The notes beneath the pieces are model-generated. The model did not search any database. It worked only from the letters and a program-made list of their open reading frames with translations, and was not told the DNA's origin. A stretch of 19,249 nucleotides of DNA. Source: G020354085 sp964482055 (GTDB taxonomy: Bacteria > Pseudomonadota > Gammaproteobacteria > Acidiferrobacterales > Sulfurifustaceae). Both the position numbers and the translations under genes were made by a program. The DNA lies in the NCBI GenBank assembly GCA_964482055.1, contig CAYZVX010000056.1, forward strand, positions 1-19,249, given 5' to 3'. This document shows, in pieces, positions 1-6,739 of the stretch (position 1 is the stretch's first letter; every line of letters starts with the position of its first letter).

Positions 1-1284
1 GTGCTCGCGGAAGCCCGGCGCCTGGGCGCCACCCAGGCCGAGGCCGGCATCAATCTCTCGCAAGGCCTGTCGGTGACCGTGCGCCTGGGCGAGGTCGAGA
101 CCATCGAGCACACGCGCGACAAGGGCCTGGGCGTGACCGTCTACTTCGGTACGCGCAGCGGCTCGGCCAGCACCACCGACTTCAGCGATGCGGCGGTGCG
201 CGACACGGTGCGCGCCGCCTGCTCGATTGCGAAGTACACGGCCGAGGACGACTGCGCCGGGCTGGCCGACGCGGCGCTGCTGGCGCGCGAGCCGCCTGAC
301 CTCGACCTGCATCACCCCTGGCCGATCGCGCCGGAGGAGGCCATCCGGCTCGCACGCGAGTGCGAGGAATTCGCGCGCGGCCTCGATGCGCGCATCAGCA
401 ATTCGGAGGGCGCGAGCGTCTCGGCCCACGAGGGACTCGATGTCTACGCCAATTCACACGGATTCCTCGGCGTCGTGCCGGCCACCCGCCACAGCCTGTC
501 GGCGAGCGTGATCGGACAGGACGCCTCGGGCATGCAGCGCGACTATTGGTACAGCAGCGCGCGCGATCCGAAGGCGCTCGAGAGCGCGCGCGCGGTGGGT
601 GAGGCAGCGGCGCGGCGCACCCTGCGACGCCTGGGCGCGCGCAAGCTCAGCACGCGCCAGTGCCCGGTGGTGTACGAAGCCCCGGTCGCATCGAGCCTGC
701 TCTCGCACTTCGTGAGCGCGGTGCGCGGCACTAATCTCTACCGCCGGTCCTCGTTCCTGCTCGGTGCGCTCGATCAGCCGGTGTTCGCACCGCAGGTGCG
801 CATTCACGAGGAACCGCACCTGCGCGGTGCGATCGGAAGCGCCGCGTTCGACGGTGAGGGTGTAGCCACCCGGGCACGCGATCTGGTGCGCGACGGCATT
901 CTGCTCGGGTACGTGCTCGACTCCTATTCGGCGCGCAAGCTCGGAATGCAGACCACCGGCAACGCCGGTGGCGTGCACAATCTGCTCATCGACCCGGGCC
1001 ACCATGACCTGGCCGGGCTGCTGCGCGAGATGGGCAGCGGGTTGCTGGTCACGGAGCTGATCGGCTTCGGCGTCAACCTGGTGACCGGCGATTATTCGCG
1101 CGGGGCGGCCGGCTTTTGGGTCGAGGGCGGCGAGATCCAGTATCCGGTCGAGGAGATCACCATTGCCGGCAACCTGCGCGACATGTTCCGTGGCCTCGTT
1201 GGGGTCGCCAACGACGTCGACACGCGCGGCAACATCCGCGCCGGTTCAATCCTCATCGATCGCCTGACGGTGGCGGGCAACTGA
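1..1284 (+). CDS. pmbA: TldE/PmbA metalloprotease-complex subunit (5' end cut by window edge)
   Basis: Partner subunit of the TldD/TldE peptidase, a cytosolic heterodimer that in E. coli degrades unfolded peptides such as the CcdA antitoxin and matures microcin B17. The 427 visible codons match E. coli PmbA nearly end to end from memory: an early GEVE..E segment with a G(V/I)TVY stretch, the block around residues 305-320 reading SYSARKLGMQTTGNAGG, and the C-terminal run GDYSRGAAGFWVEGGEIQYPV followed by EITIAGNL. As expected for TldE, no HExxxH zinc motif is seen; TldD carries the catalytic metal. The family is about 450 residues, so around 20 N-terminal residues lie upstream of the window. 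The GTG at base 1 is therefore probably an internal Val codon rather than the start. The stop is TGA at 1282-1284. mgtE follows on the same strand 98 bp later. Confidence 0.95.
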   Translation: MLAEARRLGATQAEAGINLSQGLSVTVRLGEVETIEHTRDKGLGVTVYFGTRSGSASTTDFSDAAVRDTVRAACSIAKYTAEDDCAGLADAALLAREPPDLDLHHPWPIAPEEAIRLARECEEFARGLDARISNSEGASVSAHEGLDVYANSHGFLGVVPATRHSLSASVIGQDASGMQRDYWYSSARDPKALESARAVGEAAARRTLRRLGARKLSTRQCPVVYEAPVASSLLSHFVSAVRGTNLYRRSSFLLGALDQPVFAPQVRIHEEPHLRGAIGSAAFDGEGVATRARDLVRDGILLGYVLDSYSARKLGMQTTGNAGGVHNLLIDPGHHDLAGLLREMGSGLLVTELIGFGVNLVTGDYSRGAAGFWVEGGEIQYPVEEITIAGNLRDMFRGLVGVANDVDTRGNIRAGSILIDRLTVAGN

Positions 1285-1382
1285 GGTTTCTGGTTTCAGG
1301 TTTCGGCGCCACCCGCTAAAGTCTGGGGGGCAGGTCGCATGACCGGAAGAACCAGAAACCTCAATCCAGGAACCTGAAACCC
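1283..1382. repeat. Inverted arrays of the heptamer GGTTTCN in the pmbA-mgtE spacer
   Basis: Three perfect tandem GGTTTCN heptads lie on the + strand at 1285-1305. On the complementary strand, 1348-1382 reads as five heptads, two exact (GGTTTCA, GGTTTCT) and three degenerate. This creates two overlapping inverted repeats. One is 13 bp: 1283-1295 with 1350-1362. The other is 11 bp: 1292-1302 with 1371-1381. They share bases 1292-1295, so a transcript could not form both fully. The second arm ends one base before the mgtE GTG start (1383) and abuts its only plausible ribosome-binding AGGA (1368-1371). There is no U tract, so this is not a classic intrinsic terminator. Function unknown: it could be a short dispersed repeat or a leader switch for mgtE. 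Confidence 0.7.
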
Positions 1383-2738
1383 GTGGCTCGCCCCCGCCGC
1401 AGCAAGAAACCCGATCAGCTGCAGCTCGTGCTGGCGGCGCTTCACGCCGGTGACCGGGCGCGCCTCCGCGAGATCCTCGCGACGCTGCATCCGGCCGACA
1501 TCGCCCGCGTGCTCGAGGGGCTAGAGCCCGATAACCGTCCGCCGGTTTGGGCAGAGGTCGCGACCACACAGGTGGGCGAGGTGCTGCTCGAGCTTCCGGA
1601 GGCGGTGCGCGCCGATCTGGTCAAGCTGCTGGACGACGCGACGCTGGTGGCCGCCGCGCGCGCCATGGACGTCGATGACATCGCGGACCTCATCGTTGAC
1701 CTGCCCGATGAGGTGATCGCCGAGATCCTCTTCGCCCTCGACAAACAGGACCGCCAGCGCCTCGACAGCGTGCTGTCCTACCCGGAGGACACCGCCGGCG
1801 GCCTCATGAACGTCGACGCCGTGACGGTGCGCGAGAACCTCACGCTCGAGGTGGTGCTGCGCTACCTGCGCCGGCGCGGCGAGCTGCCCGAGCACACGAA
1901 CTCCCTGTTTGTCGTCGACCGCAATGACCGCCTGGTGGGAGTATTGTCGGTCGCCAAGCTTCTCACCGCCGACGTCGGCGCGCGCGTCGCCCACGTGATG
2001 CAGCGCGAGGTCATCCGCTTCACCGCCCTCACCCCGGACAAGGAGGTGGCCGCGGCCTTCGAGCGCTACAACCTGATCTCGGCGCCGGTCGTGGATGAGA
2101 GCAACCGGCTGCTCGGGCGCATCACAGTTGACGACGTGGTGGACGTCATTCGCGAGGAGGCCGATCGTGCGGTGATGGCGCCCGCGGGGCTTTCCGAGGA
2201 GGAGGACATCCTCGCGCCGGTGATGCGCACCGGCCGGCGGCGTGCCCCGTGGCTCGGCATCAACCTGGTCACGGCCTTCATCGCCGCCTCGGTCGTGGCG
2301 CTGTTCGAGCAGACGATCGAGAAGGTCGCGGTGCTTGCGGTCATGATGCCGATCGTCGCGGGTATGGGCGGCAACGCTGGCACCCAGACGCTCACCAGCG
2401 TAATTCGTGCGCTCGCCCTCGGCATCGTGACCGAGGCCAATGCCCGGCGCGTGCTCATGAAGGAGCTGATGGTCGGAGCATTCAATGGGCTAATCTTTGC
2501 GACCACGGTGGCGTTGATCACGATCATATGGCACCACAACTACATGGTCGGGCTTGCGATCGCGATCGCGATGGTGATCAACCTGGTGTTCGCCGCGCTC
2601 TCGGGCGTGACCATCCCCCTGCTCGTGCGCCGCTTCGGGGTGGATCCGGCGGTAGCGAGTGGTGTGATCCTCACCACGGTCACGGACGTGGTCGGGTTCT
2701 TCGCCTTTCTGGGGCTGGCGACGTTGTTTCTGCTCTAG
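1383..2738 (+). CDS. mgtE: MgtE-family magnesium channel/transporter
   Basis: Inner-membrane Mg2+ channel of the MgtE/SLC41 family, 451 residues, a normal length. An N-terminal helical MgtE_N domain lies at about 15-135, with the conserved YPEDTAGGLM junction at 133-142. A CBS pair follows at about 140-195 and 205-260; in the family it binds Mg2+ and closes the pore when cytosolic Mg2+ is high. A five-helix membrane domain covers 288-451. The GMGGNAGTQT signature (327-336) and the Asp of TTVTDVVGFF (435) correspond to the pore helix and the Mg2+-selecting aspartate of Thermus MgtE. The start is GTG at 1383, directly after the inverted heptamer repeat; a weak AGGA lies 11 bases upstream. No M-box riboswitch was recognised in the 98-bp leader. 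Confidence 0.95.
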   Translation: MARPRRSKKPDQLQLVLAALHAGDRARLREILATLHPADIARVLEGLEPDNRPPVWAEVATTQVGEVLLELPEAVRADLVKLLDDATLVAAARAMDVDDIADLIVDLPDEVIAEILFALDKQDRQRLDSVLSYPEDTAGGLMNVDAVTVRENLTLEVVLRYLRRRGELPEHTNSLFVVDRNDRLVGVLSVAKLLTADVGARVAHVMQREVIRFTALTPDKEVAAAFERYNLISAPVVDESNRLLGRITVDDVVDVIREEADRAVMAPAGLSEEEDILAPVMRTGRRRAPWLGINLVTAFIAASVVALFEQTIEKVAVLAVMMPIVAGMGGNAGTQTLTSVIRALALGIVTEANARRVLMKELMVGAFNGLIFATTVALITIIWHHNYMVGLAIAIAMVINLVFAALSGVTIPLLVRRFGVDPAVASGVILTTVTDVVGFFAFLGLATLFLL

Positions 2739-2750
2739 GGCGGCCGCCGC

Positions 2751-2779
2751 GCACATCCCTGTGCCGCGCAGGGATGCGC
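2751..2779. repeat. Perfect 8-bp stem-loop downstream of mgtE
   Basis: CATCCCTG (2754-2761) pairs with CAGGGATG (2769-2776) around a 7-nt loop, and two further GC pairs are possible beyond one mismatch. It begins 12 bp after the mgtE stop. It could end mgtE transcription, but no T run follows, so a rho-independent terminator is not supported. More likely it is the first arm of a composite intergenic repeat that continues to about 2920. Confidence 0.55.
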
Positions 2780-2782
2780 CAA

Positions 2783-2827
2783 GCCGCGAGAGGCCAAGGA
2801 TGGCCGAAGCAGCGGCTCTCGGCCGCT
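2783..2827. repeat. Nested and alternative hairpins in the mgtE-WYL spacer
   Basis: CGAGAG (2787-2792) pairs with CTCTCG (2816-2821) and encloses a GGCC-A/T-GGCC hairpin (2792-2796 with 2801-2805, 4-nt loop). A competing stem, AGCGGC (2811-2816) with GCCGCT (2822-2827), shares bases with the outer stem. The density of perfect stems over 45 bp is well above what the surrounding non-coding DNA shows. No gene was recognised here. The pattern of GGGATG and GGATGG cores inside stems resembles dispersed intergenic repeats of other gammaproteobacteria, but that is recollection and untested. Confidence 0.5.
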
Positions 2828-2902
2828 CCCGCGCGGCCCATGCACTCCTGCGGCATTTTGCGTGTCCTGCACGGCACGGCAGAGCGGTTTGTGCCTCCCG
2901 GA

Positions 2903-2919
2903 AGGGACTTGCCGTCCCT
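2903..2919. repeat. AGGGAC / GTCCCT hairpin, copy 1
   Basis: A perfect 6-bp stem (2903-2908 with 2914-2919) has a 5-nt loop. Its 3' half, GCCGTCCCT, recurs exactly in the palindrome at 3405-3422, which also begins AGGGAC. The two hairpins thus bracket the WYL-like gene and look like copies of one short repeat family. Confidence 0.5.
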
Positions 2920-2927
2920 ACCGCGTG

Positions 2928-3020
2928 TTGTCAAAAATGCGCCGCTTGTCGGCCAGCTTTGGCGTGTGGTCGGCCATATGCCATGATTTTGACAAGGGCG
3001 CGGAATTTCCTCTGTCAAAT
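2928..3020. promoter_or_regulatory. Three TGTCAAA sites upstream of the WYL-like gene
   Basis: TTGTCAAAA at 2928-2936 is mirrored by TTTTGACAA at 2987-2995 (9-bp perfect inverted repeat, 50-bp spacing). A third TGTCAAA lies at 3013-3019, 4 bp before the ATG at 3023. The middle copy contains a consensus -35 hexamer TTGACA (2989-2994), but no good -10 lies 16-18 bp downstream. The arrangement fits an operator region or a poor promoter. The regulator is unknown; autoregulation by the WYL-like protein is possible but speculative. Confidence 0.4.
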
Positions 3021-3022
3021 CA

Positions 3023-3424
3023 ATGATTCCAAACATCATGCAGGTCTTGAGCGGGGCGATACGCGAACGCCGGTGTATCGCGATCCGTTATCACGATCAG
3101 CGCCAGGTACGCGTCATCGAGCCGCACGCGGTCTACTCCAACGAGCGTGGGGAGTTGGTGCTCGACGGTTTCCAGACCCGCGGGTTCTCCTCGTCCGGGC
3201 GGCCGCCGCCGTTTTGGCGGCCGTTTCGTTTGAAGAAGATTGCGGCGATTACCGTGCTCAAGGAGCGCTTCGAACCGCGCGTGGCGGAGGGCTTCAGCCC
3301 GAATCGTCTCAAGTACCGCACCGGTTGCCTGGCGATCATCGATGACCAGCCGCCGGCGTTTCAGTATCCCGCCCAGCACTCCGACATGGGCCCGTTTCTG
3401 CCCGAGGGACGGCGCCGTCCCTAG
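3023..3424 (+). CDS. Stand-alone WYL-like domain protein
   Basis: 133-residue protein with no HTH. The sequence from about residue 6 to 95 follows the WYL fold pattern: an initial helix (MQVLSGAIRERR), strands with IRYHD and RVIEPHAVY, LVLDGFQTRGF, then WRPFRLKKIAAITVL and a KERFEPR tail. WYL domains are ligand-sensing modules, usually fused to a winged helix in transcriptional regulators; single-domain forms exist with unknown roles. The literal W-Y-L residues are not all preserved, so the assignment rests on the overall pattern. ATG 3023 was chosen; ATG 3038 is an alternative, and neither has a clear Shine-Dalgarno. The gene stands alone between mgtE and the convergent ptsI. Its TAG stop (3422-3424) overlaps the ptsI stop. 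Confidence 0.65.
   Translation: MIPNIMQVLSGAIRERRCIAIRYHDQRQVRVIEPHAVYSNERGELVLDGFQTRGFSSSGRPPPFWRPFRLKKIAAITVLKERFEPRVAEGFSPNRLKYRTGCLAIIDDQPPAFQYPAQHSDMGPFLPEGRRRP
3405..3422. terminator. 18-bp perfect palindrome at convergent gene ends (possible bidirectional terminator)
   Basis: AGGGACGGCGCCGTCCCT is a perfect 18-bp palindrome covering the last codons of the WYL-like gene and touching the stops of both convergent genes: ptsI TAG on the minus strand at 3421-3423 and the WYL gene TAG at 3422-3424. A GC-rich symmetric hairpin between converging genes suits two-way termination, but neither side has a T run. It shares AGGGAC and GCCGTCCCT with the hairpin at 2903-2919. Confidence 0.4.
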
Positions 3425-5160
3425 TTAACGTGCCCGGCGTTCAGGGCGTCAGTGGCGGCGTGCACGGCCAGGGCGTTTCGCTCGTTCAATATGCGGTTGG
3501 CCGCGCGCGCGAGCGCCGCTACCCGGCTCGCACGCACGATCTTCTTGATCTCGAGCAGCCGCGCCGGATGCATGCTGAATTCCGTGAGCCCCAGGCCCAG
3601 CAACAGGCGCGTATAGCGCGGATCGCCGGCCATCTCCCCGCACATCGCCACCGGGATGCGCGCCTTGCGACCCGCCTCGATGGTTAGCCGGATCAGCCGC
3701 AGCACCGCCGGGTGCAGCGGGTCGTAGAGGTAGTTGACCGCGTCGTCGACACGATCGATCGCGAGCGTGTACTGAATGAGATCGTTGGTGCCGATCGAGA
3801 AGAAGTCGAGATACGGTGCAAACATGTCGGCGGAAACCGCGGCCGCCGGCACCTCGATCATTCCGCCGATCGGGATGCGCCGGTTGAACTTCTCGCCGGC
3901 GCGCCTGAGCTCGGCCTTGGTCTCATCCACCAGCGCGAGAACGCGAAACAGCTCCTCCTGGCTCGACAGCATCGGGATCATCATGCGCACATGCCCGAGC
4001 GCCGAGGCACGCAGGATCGCGCGCAGCTGCGGGCGGAACAGGGCGGTGTCGTGCAGGCACAGGCGCACCGCGCGCAGCCCGAGCGCCGGGTTGACCGCGA
4101 CCGGGGCGTTGCCGGCGCGCCCGCCGTCGACTTGCTTGTCGGCGCCGAGATCGATGGTGCGGATCGTCACGGGCTTGTTGCCCAGGGCGCGCGCCACCTT
4201 GGCGTAGGCGCGAAACTGCTCCTCTTCGCCGGGCGGCTCGGCGCGGTTCATGAACAGGAACTCGGTGCGGTACAGGCCGATGCCGTCGGCGTGCGCGGCG
4301 ATCGCGGCCTTGACGTCCGCGGTCAGCTCGATGTTGGCGTGCAATCCGATGCGCCGGCCATCGAGCGTCACGGCGCGGCTCAGGCGCAGCCGGTTGAGCG
4401 CCCGCCGTTCCTCGGCGATGCGCTTCTGCCGGGCGCGGTATTCGGCGATCGCCTTGAGGTCGGCGCCAACGATGACCACGCCGCGTTTGCCGTCGACGAT
4501 GAGATCTTCACCGTGACGCACGTAGTGCGTGGCCGAGTGTGCCGAGACGATCGCCGGTATACCGAGGCTGCGCGCGAGGATGGCGGTGTGCGAGATCGGT
4601 CCGCCGAGATCGGTGACGAAGGCGCGCACGCGATGGTGCTTGAGCAGGACCGTGTCGGCCGGGGTCAGGTCATTGGCGACGACGATTTGCCCGGCGCGCA
4701 TGCCGTTGTGCTGGTCGTGGTCCTGCGCGAGCAGGTTACGCAGAATGCGGTCCACGACCTGTTGCACGTCGACCTTCTTGTTGCGCAGGTACGGGTCGTC
4801 CATGCGCTCGAACATCTGGACCAGCTGCTCGGCCTGTTGTTTCAGCGCCCACTCGGCGTTGTGCTGCTTGCGACGGATCAGATCAACGGGCGCCACTGCG
4901 ATCATCTTGTCCTCGAGGATGAGCAGGTGCGTGTTGATGAAGCTCGCGGCCTCGGGCGGCGCGTTCGCCGGAATGTGATTGCGGATGCTCTCGAGCTGCG
5001 CGCGCGCCGCCTGGACCGCACCGGTGAAGCGCGCAACCTCCGCCTCGATCTGCCCGCGCATCACGTTGTACTCGGGGACCTCGGGCAGCTCTTGGCGCAG
5101 CACGAACGCCTTGCCAATGGCAATGCCGTCACTGACACCGAGGCCGTGGATGGCGAGCAT
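3421..5160 (-). CDS. ptsI: PTS Enzyme I (phosphoenolpyruvate-protein phosphotransferase)
   Basis: Cytosolic Enzyme I takes phosphate from PEP on a histidine and passes it to HPr. It is 579 residues, the normal size for PtsI, and has no N-terminal GAF domain, so it is not PtsP. The N-terminal HPr-binding/phosphohistidine domain has the active-site motif GGPISHTAILARSLGIPAIV with His191. The C-terminal PEP-binding barrel has DGIGLYRTEFLFM, the signature FFSIGTNDLIQYTLAIDR and the catalytic Cys in VAMCGEMAGDP. The ATG at 5160 is preceded by a strong GAGG..AGGA ribosome site. It is the last gene of the cluster, 45 bp after ptsH. With no sugar-specific EIIB/EIIC gene in view, it most likely feeds a regulatory phosphorelay. 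Its stop overlaps that of the convergent WYL-like gene. Confidence 0.96.
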   Translation of the reverse strand: MLAIHGLGVSDGIAIGKAFVLRQELPEVPEYNVMRGQIEAEVARFTGAVQAARAQLESIRNHIPANAPPEAASFINTHLLILEDKMIAVAPVDLIRRKQHNAEWALKQQAEQLVQMFERMDDPYLRNKKVDVQQVVDRILRNLLAQDHDQHNGMRAGQIVVANDLTPADTVLLKHHRVRAFVTDLGGPISHTAILARSLGIPAIVSAHSATHYVRHGEDLIVDGKRGVVIVGADLKAIAEYRARQKRIAEERRALNRLRLSRAVTLDGRRIGLHANIELTADVKAAIAAHADGIGLYRTEFLFMNRAEPPGEEEQFRAYAKVARALGNKPVTIRTIDLGADKQVDGGRAGNAPVAVNPALGLRAVRLCLHDTALFRPQLRAILRASALGHVRMMIPMLSSQEELFRVLALVDETKAELRRAGEKFNRRIPIGGMIEVPAAAVSADMFAPYLDFFSIGTNDLIQYTLAIDRVDDAVNYLYDPLHPAVLRLIRLTIEAGRKARIPVAMCGEMAGDPRYTRLLLGLGLTEFSMHPARLLEIKKIVRASRVAALARAANRILNERNALAVHAATDALNAGHVN

Positions 5161-5205
5161 GGTCCTACCTCAAGACGAGGGGAGCGAAGCGAAGTCGCGG
5201 TTCAT

Positions 5206-5475
5206 CTACTCGTCCTCGTCGAACCGGTTGGCGATGAGGTCGGTGAGGGCGGCGACGGCCTTCGCCTCGTCCTTGCCCTCGGCGCACAACTCGAGCTCGG
5301 AACCCTTGCCGGCAGCCAGCATCATGATGCCCATGATGCTCTTGCCGTTGACCTCCTGGCCGTTGCGGCGCAGCACGATCTCGCTGGCAAACTCGGAGGC
5401 CAGGCTGACAAACTTGGCCGATGCGCGCGCGTGCAGGCCGAGTTTGTTGATGATGGTCACCTTCTGGCACCTCAT
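5206..5475 (-). CDS. ptsH: HPr phosphocarrier protein
   Basis: 89-residue HPr, the small cytosolic phosphocarrier between Enzyme I and EIIA. The catalytic motif GLHARASAKFV places His15 at the expected position. NGKSIMGIMMLAA carries Ser46 in the context recognised by HPr kinase, and hprK is encoded three genes upstream. Both phosphorylation sites are therefore present. The start is fixed at ATG 5475 because this ATG overlaps the EIIA stop (ATGA, 4 bp) and an AAGGA sequence lies just upstream. A longer in-frame extension upstream is not family-like. The C-terminus is acidic (RFDEDE). Confidence 0.95.
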   Translation of the reverse strand: MRCQKVTIINKLGLHARASAKFVSLASEFASEIVLRRNGQEVNGKSIMGIMMLAAGKGSELELCAEGKDEAKAVAALTDLIANRFDEDE

Positions 5476-5888
5476 GTCCCGGCTTCCTTGCGCAGGCCCT
5501 CGGTGCGGGCCGCACACACGATGCCGCCGCACCCGCCGGACAGCGCCTTGTCGATCAGCTCGTCCATGGGCAGATCCCGGTAGTTGAGCGCCTTGAGCAG
5601 CATCGGCAGGTTGACCCCGGTGATGAGCTCGATGCGACCGCGCTCGAGCAGCGTGCAGGCGACATTGGTGTGCGTGGCCCCGTAGATGTCGGCCAGGATC
5701 AGCGCCCCCTGGCCCTGGTCGACGTCGCGCAGGCGTTGCCCGATCAGCTGACGGATCTGTTCGGGGTTCTGGCGGTAGGTCACGCCCACGGCGGCGAGCT
5801 GCGGCGGCATTTCGCCGAACGTGTGGGCGGCAGCGTCGACCAGCGCCGACGCCAGATCGTTGTGCGCGAGTATCAGCAGGCCAATCAT
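5472..5888 (-). CDS. PTS EIIA component, mannose/fructose (ManX) family, single domain
   Basis: 138-residue single-domain EIIA of the mannose superfamily. The phosphoacceptor His9 lies in MIGLLILAHNDLASAL, and the family motifs ILADIYGATHTNVA and ELITGVNLPMLLKALNYR are clear. It would accept phosphate from HPr. No EIIB, EIIC or EIID gene is nearby, so a regulatory rather than sugar-uptake role is inferred, as in other proteobacteria with a permease-less PTS. It starts at ATG 5888, overlapping the rapZ stop by ATGA, and ends in an ATGA overlap with ptsH, so translation of the three genes is probably coupled. Confidence 0.92.
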   Translation of the reverse strand: MIGLLILAHNDLASALVDAAAHTFGEMPPQLAAVGVTYRQNPEQIRQLIGQRLRDVDQGQGALILADIYGATHTNVACTLLERGRIELITGVNLPMLLKALNYRDLPMDELIDKALSGGCGGIVCAARTEGLRKEAGT

Positions 5889-6739
5889 TTCAGCTCTCTG
5901 TGTCGTATCTGTGTCTTGATGCCCTTGGCGGCGAAGTGCTGCGCAAGGCGATGCACCATGTAAACGGAACGGTGCTGTCCGCCGGTGCAGCCGACGGCCA
6001 CCGTGAGGTAGGAACGATCGGCGCGCTCGAAGCTGGGCAGCCACTTCTCCAGGAACGCGACCAGCGCGCCGAACATTTCCCCGACCTCGGGGTGGCCCTC
6101 GAGAAAGCGAATCACCGGCTCGTCGAGACCGCTGTGGCGGCGCAGCTCCGGTTGCCAGTAGGGGTTGGGCAGGCAGCGGATGTCGAACACGTAGTCGGCG
6201 TCGAGCGGGGTGCCGCGTTTGTAGCCGAAGGACTCAAACATCAGGGTGATGCCGGCTGTTTCCTCGCCGCGCGCGAAGCTCAGCACCTGGGTGCGCAGAT
6301 CCTGCGGGCGCGTGTGGGAGGTGTCGATGCGCAGCGCCGCCGCGAAGGCAAGCGGCTCGAGCAACGCCTTCTCGAGGCGGATCGCCTCGGGCAGCGAGGT
6401 GCGCGCGTCCAGCATCGGGTGCGGCCGGCGCGTCTCCTTGAAGCGCATCACCAGCACGGATTCCTCGGCCTCGAGAAAGATGACGCGATACTGGATCCCG
6501 AGGGCGCGCAGCTTCTCGAGACTGCCGGGCACCTCGGCCAGGAACGCGCGGTTGCGCGCGTCGATGCCGATGGCCACGTCCTTGAGCGACCCGTCGCGGG
6601 CGTCACGCAGCTGCTCGGCGAACTGCGCGATGAGGCTCGCCGGCAGGTTGTCGATGCAGTAGAAGCCGGCATCCTCGAGCGCCTGCAGCGCGATGGTCTT
6701 GCCGGATCCGGACAGGCCGCTGACGATGAAGAAGCTCAT
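5885..6739 (-). CDS. rapZ: RapZ/YvcJ P-loop protein (RNase adaptor family)
   Basis: 284 residues, the same length as E. coli RapZ. The N-terminal Walker A is GLSGSGKT (residues 8-15), followed by ALQALEDAGFYCIDNLP. The C-terminal domain has LMFESFGYKRG, DADYVFDIRCLPNPYW and VAVGCTGGQHRSVYMV. In E. coli RapZ binds UDP-GlcNAc/GlcN6P-related signals and delivers the sRNA GlmZ to RNase E to control glmS. Here the GlmZ partner cannot be assumed, but linkage to PTS genes is conserved. It starts at ATG 6739, overlapping the hprK stop by ATGA, and overlaps the EIIA start the same way. Confidence 0.95.
   Translation of the reverse strand: MSFFIVSGLSGSGKTIALQALEDAGFYCIDNLPASLIAQFAEQLRDARDGSLKDVAIGIDARNRAFLAEVPGSLEKLRALGIQYRVIFLEAEESVLVMRFKETRRPHPMLDARTSLPEAIRLEKALLEPLAFAAALRIDTSHTRPQDLRTQVLSFARGEETAGITLMFESFGYKRGTPLDADYVFDIRCLPNPYWQPELRRHSGLDEPVIRFLEGHPEVGEMFGALVAFLEKWLPSFERADRSYLTVAVGCTGGQHRSVYMVHRLAQHFAAKGIKTQIRHRELK

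Noticed and set aside
1285..1382. M-box (Mg2+ riboswitch) before mgtE
   Set aside because: The spacer is under 100 bp and made of heptamer repeats; none of the conserved M-box core helices were recognised.
2739..3022. Insertion sequence remnant or small coding gene
   Set aside because: No transposase-like frame, no target-site duplication seen, and the open frames through it are low-complexity.
3712..5583. 623-codon open frame on the plus strand across ptsI and ptsH
   Set aside because: Antisense shadow of two well-identified PTS genes; no recognisable domain.
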